A DNA stretch of 64,000 nucleotides from Mycolicibacterium aurum. Its GTDB lineage: Bacteria; Actinomycetota; Actinomycetes; Mycobacteriales; Mycobacteriaceae. The stretch is taken from the NCBI RefSeq assembly GCF_900637195.1, contig NZ_LR134356.1:2852001-2916000 (forward strand). Direction: 5' to 3'. Below are positions 60,497-64,000 of this stretch, piece after piece; the first letter of the stretch is position 1; each line of letters starts with the position of its first letter. The notes under the pieces were generated by a model. It saw nothing but the letters and a program-made list of their open reading frames with translations. It did not search any database and was not told the DNA's origin. Both the position numbers and the translations under genes were made by a program.

Positions 60497-61027
60497 ATGA
60501 CAACCGCAAACGCACGGGAACACTCCACCTCCACGACCAACGACGCCAACGCCGAGCTGGAGGTTGACCACGCTGCCCTGGACGGGCCGCGCGGCGAGTG
60601 GCAGACCGCAGAGGAAACGTCGGCCCGCGCCCAAAATCAGCTCTCCATCGTGTTGGAGCGGCTCGAGACCAACGCTGAACGGCGAAGCGCCGACGAGGCC
60701 GCGCTGCAGGCCGCGATCGAGCAGCAGGCTGAACTCAAGCGTGCGATCAAGACGTCGGCTGAACAGCGGGAAACGTTACGCAAGGCGCGAAGCAAGGCTC
60801 AGCGCGAAGTGGACGCGGCCCGCAAGCAGGCCCAGGCCGCGGAGGCCAGGTACGACGAGGCGTTACTCGTCGAGGTGCTGGCCGCGCAGAAGAGCAAGGA
60901 TCTGTCCGCGTTCGAAGACCAGGCACAGGTCGTCGGAGACTCGGCGGATGCGGAGGCAGCGCCCATCGCACAGTCCACTGCCCAGATGACGGCGGCAGCG
61001 GTGACGGCCCGCAACGCGGGCGCGTAG
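60497..61027 (+). CDS. Soluble coiled-coil protein of unknown function
   Basis: 176 aa, almost all heptad-type helix from about residue 25 to 140: [40 protein letters not shown], and AREAQ-type Ala/Glu/Gln/Arg-rich repeats, with no signal, membrane segment or cysteine. The C-terminal 40 residues are Ala-rich and weakly charged. Composition resembles small mycobacterial stress or cell-wall-associated coiled coils. ATG 60497 is preceded by GAAGAGAG. The gene is alone and has a strong hairpin after its stop. Confidence 0.78.
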   Translation: MTTANAREHSTSTTNDANAELEVDHAALDGPRGEWQTAEETSARAQNQLSIVLERLETNAERRSADEAALQAAIEQQAELKRAIKTSAEQRETLRKARSKAQREVDAARKQAQAAEARYDEALLVEVLAAQKSKDLSAFEDQAQVVGDSADAEAAPIAQSTAQMTAAAVTARNAGA

Positions 61028-61344
61028 CCGTCCAGCCTCGGCGCCGGCGAAGAGTGGCGCCGAGGCTGCCTGCCTACGGCGGCTCTCCCCCGCCAAATTC
61101 GCTCTGCGGCAGCGTGATTGGGAAAACAAAGCCGATACGGCCATTCCCGGCGCGCGGCCGGGGTGGCGATCACCCCACCCGCGCAGAAGACGCCTCCCGA
61201 CGCTCCACGGCGACAAGTCCTGTCATTATCCTCGCGGATATTGGCATTCTTGCCACTGGAGTCGATCGACTGCGCGCGCGACACTTGAGAACAAACGCCC
61301 TACCCGGCTGTCTCGCGCACCCAGAACCACGAGGACCCACCGAT
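61028..61344. other. 317-bp intergenic region before the alcohol dehydrogenase
   Basis: Apart from the terminator I see no gene or clear operator. GAGGA at 61331-61335 is the ribosome site of the next gene. The reading frame upstream of 61345 is open for 97 codons but its translation has no protein character. Confidence 0.55.
61033..61068 (+). terminator. Hairpin after the coiled-coil gene
   Basis: A perfect 13-bp stem, CAGCCTCGGCGCC (61033-61045) with GGCGCCGAGGCTG (61056-61068), has a 10-nt loop and starts 6 bp after the stop codon. Confidence 0.85.
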
Positions 61345-62349
61345 ATGCCTGATCTGATGAAAGCCGTTGTGCTCGCTCGATTTGGAGGGGCCGATGCCTT
61401 CGAGTTGCGTGACGTCGCCGTACCGGACGTCGGACCCCGGCAGGTTCGGGTGCGCGTCCATGCGACCGCCGTCAACCCGCTCGACTACCAGATCCGCCGC
61501 GGCGACTACGCGAACGAGGTGCCGCTCCCGGCGATCATCGGCCACGACATCTCCGGGGTGATCGAGGAGGTCGGATCCCACGTCACCGAGTTCCGCGCCG
61601 GTGATGCGGTGTACTACACGCCCCAGATCTTCGGCGGCCCCGGCTCCTACGCCGAGCAGCACGTGGCCGACGTCGACCTCGTGGCCCGCAAACCGGAGAA
61701 CCTGAGTCATCTGGAGGCGGCAAGCCTGACTCTGGTCGGCGGGACGGTGTGGGAGGCCCTGGTGGAACGGGCCCAGCTCACCGTGGGCGAGACCATCCTC
61801 ATCCATGCCGGGGCGGGCGGAGTCGGCACGATCGCGATCCAGGTCGCGAAAGCGATCGGCGCACGAGTGATCACCACTGCGAGAGCGCGCGACGAGGATT
61901 TCCTGCGCTCCCTCGGGGCCGATACGGTAATCGATTATGCGTCAACGGACTACGTCGACGCCGTAGCCGAGGTGACGGGCGGCACGGGGGTCGATGTCGT
62001 CTTCGACACGATCGGTGGCGACGCGCTCACCCGTAGCCCGTTGACACTCGCCGACTCCGGCCGTGTCGTCAGCATCGTCGACATCGCGCAACCGCAGAAC
62101 CTCATCGAGGCGTGGGGCCGCAACGCCGCGTATCACTTCGTCTTCACCCGGCAGAATCAAGGAAAGCTGGACGCGCTCACCGCACTGGTCGAACGCGGTC
62201 TTGTGAAACCGGTGATCGGCGCGACCCTGCCGCTCGCGCGCACGGGCGAGGCTCACGAACTCCTGGAGAACAGGCGCTCGTATGCACTCCGAGGCAAGGT
62301 CGCGATCGATGTGGCGGGCGACACCGTGGCACTTCCCTCCCCCATCTGA
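61345..62349 (+). CDS. Quinone oxidoreductase-type medium-chain dehydrogenase
   Basis: 334-aa zinc-independent [63 protein letters not shown], and [21 protein letters not shown] (NADP loop near 150-157) are typical; the catalytic-zinc cysteines are absent. The group reduces quinones or enones. ATG 61345 has GAGGA nine bases upstream. It is convergent with the GlxA-type regulator (9 bp between stops), which may control it. Confidence 0.92.
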   Translation: MPDLMKAVVLARFGGADAFELRDVAVPDVGPRQVRVRVHATAVNPLDYQIRRGDYANEVPLPAIIGHDISGVIEEVGSHVTEFRAGDAVYYTPQIFGGPGSYAEQHVADVDLVARKPENLSHLEAASLTLVGGTVWEALVERAQLTVGETILIHAGAGGVGTIAIQVAKAIGARVITTARARDEDFLRSLGADTVIDYASTDYVDAVAEVTGGTGVDVVFDTIGGDALTRSPLTLADSGRVVSIVDIAQPQNLIEAWGRNAAYHFVFTRQNQGKLDALTALVERGLVKPVIGATLPLARTGEAHELLENRRSYALRGKVAIDVAGDTVALPSPI

Positions 62350-62358
62350 TCGCGCTGA

Positions 62359-63306
62359 TCAGCTCCGTCCGGCGAAGGTGGCGCGGTACTCCAACGGAGA
62401 CACGTCCAGGAGCCGGCGGAAATGCAGTCGCAGGTTCGATCCGGTGCCCAGGCCGACCTGCTCGGCGATGCGATCGACCGACAGCCTTGTGCTCTCCAGA
62501 AGTCCGCGGGCAGTGTCGACCCGCGCCCGGAGGATCCACTGCAGCGGGGTGCTGCCGGTCTCTTCGGCGAATCGGCGCAGGAACGTACGGGGCGACATTC
62601 CTGCGTGGGCGGCCAGGTCGGCGATCGTGAGCTGCTGGTCGAGCCGCGTCATGGCCCATTCCCGCGTCGCGGCGAGGGTGTCGCCATGGGCTGCCAAGGT
62701 GCTCGTCGGCAGGTACTGCGCCTGACCCCCGGTCCGGTAGGGCGCGGTGACGAGTCCTCGTGCAATCTCGTTCGCCGCGCTCACGCCGAGGTCGCAGCGC
62801 ACGATGTGCAGGCACAGGTCCAGGCCGGCGGCGGCGCCCGCCGAGGTGAGCACCGATCCTTCGTCGACGAAGAGCACGTTCGGCTCGACCGTGATCTGCG
62901 GATGCCGCTCGGCGAACGTGTCCGCCGCATCCCAGTGCGTCGTCGCGCGCAGGCCGTCGAGCAGACCGGCCTCGGCGAGGGCGAATGCGCCGTAGCAGAT
63001 CGACGCGATGCGTGCCCCTCGCGATGCGGCGTCGCGGAGCGCGTCGTGAACCTCCCCCGGTATCGGCCGACCCGCGGGCGCATACCCGGGGACGACAATG
63101 GTGTCCGCATCGGTCAGCGCGTCCAGGCCCCGCGGGACCGCGTAGCCGAAGCCTCCGTGGGACGGCACCGTCCCGGCGGTGACCCCGCAGGCCGATACCT
63201 CGTATCCGAACCCCGTCTCCGGGTGGAACACCTCTGCCGGGATCCCGACGTCCAGCGGGAGCGCTCCGTCGAGCACGAGGATCACCACCTGATGCGGTCG
63301 CTGCAT
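62359..63306 (-). CDS. GlxA-type regulator: DJ-1/PfpI domain with AraC helix-turn-helix
   Basis: 315 aa. The N-terminal DJ-1/PfpI-like domain (VVILVLDGALPLDVGIPAEV, TIVVPGYAP, and SICYGAFALAEAGLLDGL with a nucleophile-like Cys) precedes an AraC-type DNA-binding domain (TIADLAAHAGMSPRTFLRRF; RLSVDRIAEQVGLGTGSNLR). These regulate amine, aldehyde or cyclic compound catabolism. ATG 63306 is chosen because it begins the first strand; the frame upstream is open but non-coding. It is divergent from the GMC oxidoreductase gene across 215 bp. Confidence 0.93.
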   Translation of the reverse strand: MQRPHQVVILVLDGALPLDVGIPAEVFHPETGFGYEVSACGVTAGTVPSHGGFGYAVPRGLDALTDADTIVVPGYAPAGRPIPGEVHDALRDAASRGARIASICYGAFALAEAGLLDGLRATTHWDAADTFAERHPQITVEPNVLFVDEGSVLTSAGAAAGLDLCLHIVRCDLGVSAANEIARGLVTAPYRTGGQAQYLPTSTLAAHGDTLAATREWAMTRLDQQLTIADLAAHAGMSPRTFLRRFAEETGSTPLQWILRARVDTARGLLESTRLSVDRIAEQVGLGTGSNLRLHFRRLLDVSPLEYRATFAGRS

Positions 63307-63521
63307 CACCCGACTCCGATCCGGTCGATGCCCACCGACCGTGTCACCATCCTCGCACGTGTGCGCATTCGCGCCATCTGTGCTGAGCGGCGCCATCCTG
63401 ACCACGGTGCCACGGGCGAATGTGCTGTCGGAGGTGACAATCTGTTCGTTCGCCGGAACCCGCCCCTGTACCCACGATGGCCACCCGCTCCGACGTCTTA
63501 GTCTTACGAAGTGGAGCAACA

Positions 63522-64000
63522 ATGCCGGACATGAATCCGGTTGCCGACTTCGATTTCGTCATCGTGGGAGCCGGCAGCGCGGGCTGTCTGCTGGCCAACC
63601 GGCTCAGCGCCAACCCCGAACACCGTGTGCTCGTGATCGAGGCCGGCGGCACAGACAACTGGTTCTGGATCAAGGTGCCGGTGGGTTACCTGTACACCAT
63701 TGCCAACCCCCGTACCGACTGGTGCTTCACCACCGAGGCCGACCCGGGTCTGGCCGGGCGCAGCATCCACTACGCGCGGGGCCGCGTGATCGGCGGCTCG
63801 TCGTCGATCAACGCCATGATCCACATGCGCGGCCAGGCCTCCGATTACGCCCTGTGGGCGCGCGCCACCGGTGACGAGCGGTGGCTGTGGGGTGGGACCG
63901 GCGGTGCCGGCGAGACTCTGTCGATCTACAAGGAGTTGGAGGACTACTTCGGAGGAGCCGACCAGTGGCACGGCGCCGGTGGCGAGATCACCGTCGAGCG
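63522..64000 (+). CDS. GMC-family FAD oxidoreductase (choline dehydrogenase-like), 5' part only
   Basis: The first 159 codons of a flavoprotein alcohol oxidase/dehydrogenase; the gene runs off the window. DFVIVGAGSAGCLLANRLSA is the FAD motif, VLVIEAGG follows, and ARGRVIGGSSSINAMIHMRG is the first GMC signature. ATG 63522 is preceded by GTGGAG. It is divergent from the GlxA-type regulator, its likely controller. Full-length members are about 500-560 aa. Confidence 0.93.
   Translation, partial: MPDMNPVADFDFVIVGAGSAGCLLANRLSANPEHRVLVIEAGGTDNWFWIKVPVGYLYTIANPRTDWCFTTEADPGLAGRSIHYARGRVIGGSSSINAMIHMRGQASDYALWARATGDERWLWGGTGGAGETLSIYKELEDYFGGADQWHGAGGEITVE

Noticed and set aside
1..64000. CRISPR array, tRNA/rRNA genes, insertion sequences, integrase or phage genes
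   Set aside because: I saw no regularly spaced repeats, no cloverleaf with CCA-type context, no transposase or integrase motifs. A tRNA scan would be needed to exclude a single tRNA with certainty.

Overview
The window is high-GC, almost fully coding actinobacterial DNA with many GTG and a few TTG starts, ATGA/GTGA start-stop overlaps and many small catabolic operons. Two Baeyer-Villiger monooxygenases, at least seven SDR or SDR-like dehydrogenases, a steroid/aromatic meta-cleavage gene set, two large LuxR-type ATPase regulators and a small exported Gly/Pro-rich protein fit a fast-growing environmental mycobacterium (Mycolicibacterium-like). The genus is an inference; I see no rRNA or tRNA to fix it. 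There is no CRISPR array, phage or intact insertion sequence. The region reads as an accessory catabolic island.

Layout. (1) 153-13405: ring-degradation cluster. Leftward: KstD-like flavoprotein, extradiol dioxygenase (HsaC type), flavin monooxygenase (HsaA type), KshB-type reductase. Rightward: BVMO and 3-alpha-HSD-like SDR. Then a meta-cleavage hydrolase (HsaD type) facing an acetaldehyde dehydrogenase/aldolase pair (HsaG/HsaF type), a KstR-like TetR regulator, a SnoaL-fold protein and an epimerase with a C-terminal zinc-ribbon. (2) 13554-18886: MHS transporter, then a FadR/GntR-controlled operon (SDR, four-carbon acid-sugar kinase, 3-hydroxyisobutyrate-dehydrogenase-like enzyme) resembling threonate/erythronate catabolism. 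(3) 19169-27409: small exported protein, a relic of the dehydrogenase, LuxR-ATPase regulator 1, a leftward redox operon (NDH2-like flavoprotein, cupin, NmrA-like, nitroreductase) and a reductase. A 21-bp motif precedes both the regulator and the redox operon. (4) 27410-30218: PLP decarboxylase bracketed by an old direct duplication and repeated GTTCYGGA sites. (5) 30219-38996: HxlR regulator, LuxR-ATPase regulator 2, an RclA-like/hydrolase/truncated isochorismatase operon, small enzymes and a frameshifted esterase. (6) 38997-42625: four-gene envelope cluster (two YtkA/CopC-like proteins, a polytopic protein with D-x3-H-x12/13-H motifs, one more exported protein) behind G-tract inverted repeats; a possible metal-handling system. 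(7) 42815-49359: YaeQ, GAF protein, polar amino acid ABC transporter (fused permease-ATPase), BVMO and MBL lactonase. (8) 49367-58377: divergent catabolic locus with GntR, an M20-like protein with altered metal ligands, a GGT-like amidohydrolase, HbpS-like protein, two SDRs, a diaminopropionate ammonia-lyase-like enzyme and an NCS1 transporter. (9) 58385-64000: MmyB-type regulator, SDR, coiled-coil protein, zinc-independent alcohol dehydrogenase, GlxA-type regulator and the start of a GMC oxidoreductase.

Together the genes describe uptake and stepwise oxidation of cyclic ketones or steroids, acid sugars and amide/amino-acid compounds, each with a local regulator. The best leads for new biology are the envelope cluster with its G-tract operators, the shared 21-bp motif, the duplicated flanks of the decarboxylase, the atypical M20 protein beside the diaminopropionate lyase, and the acid-sugar kinase without a normal start codon.
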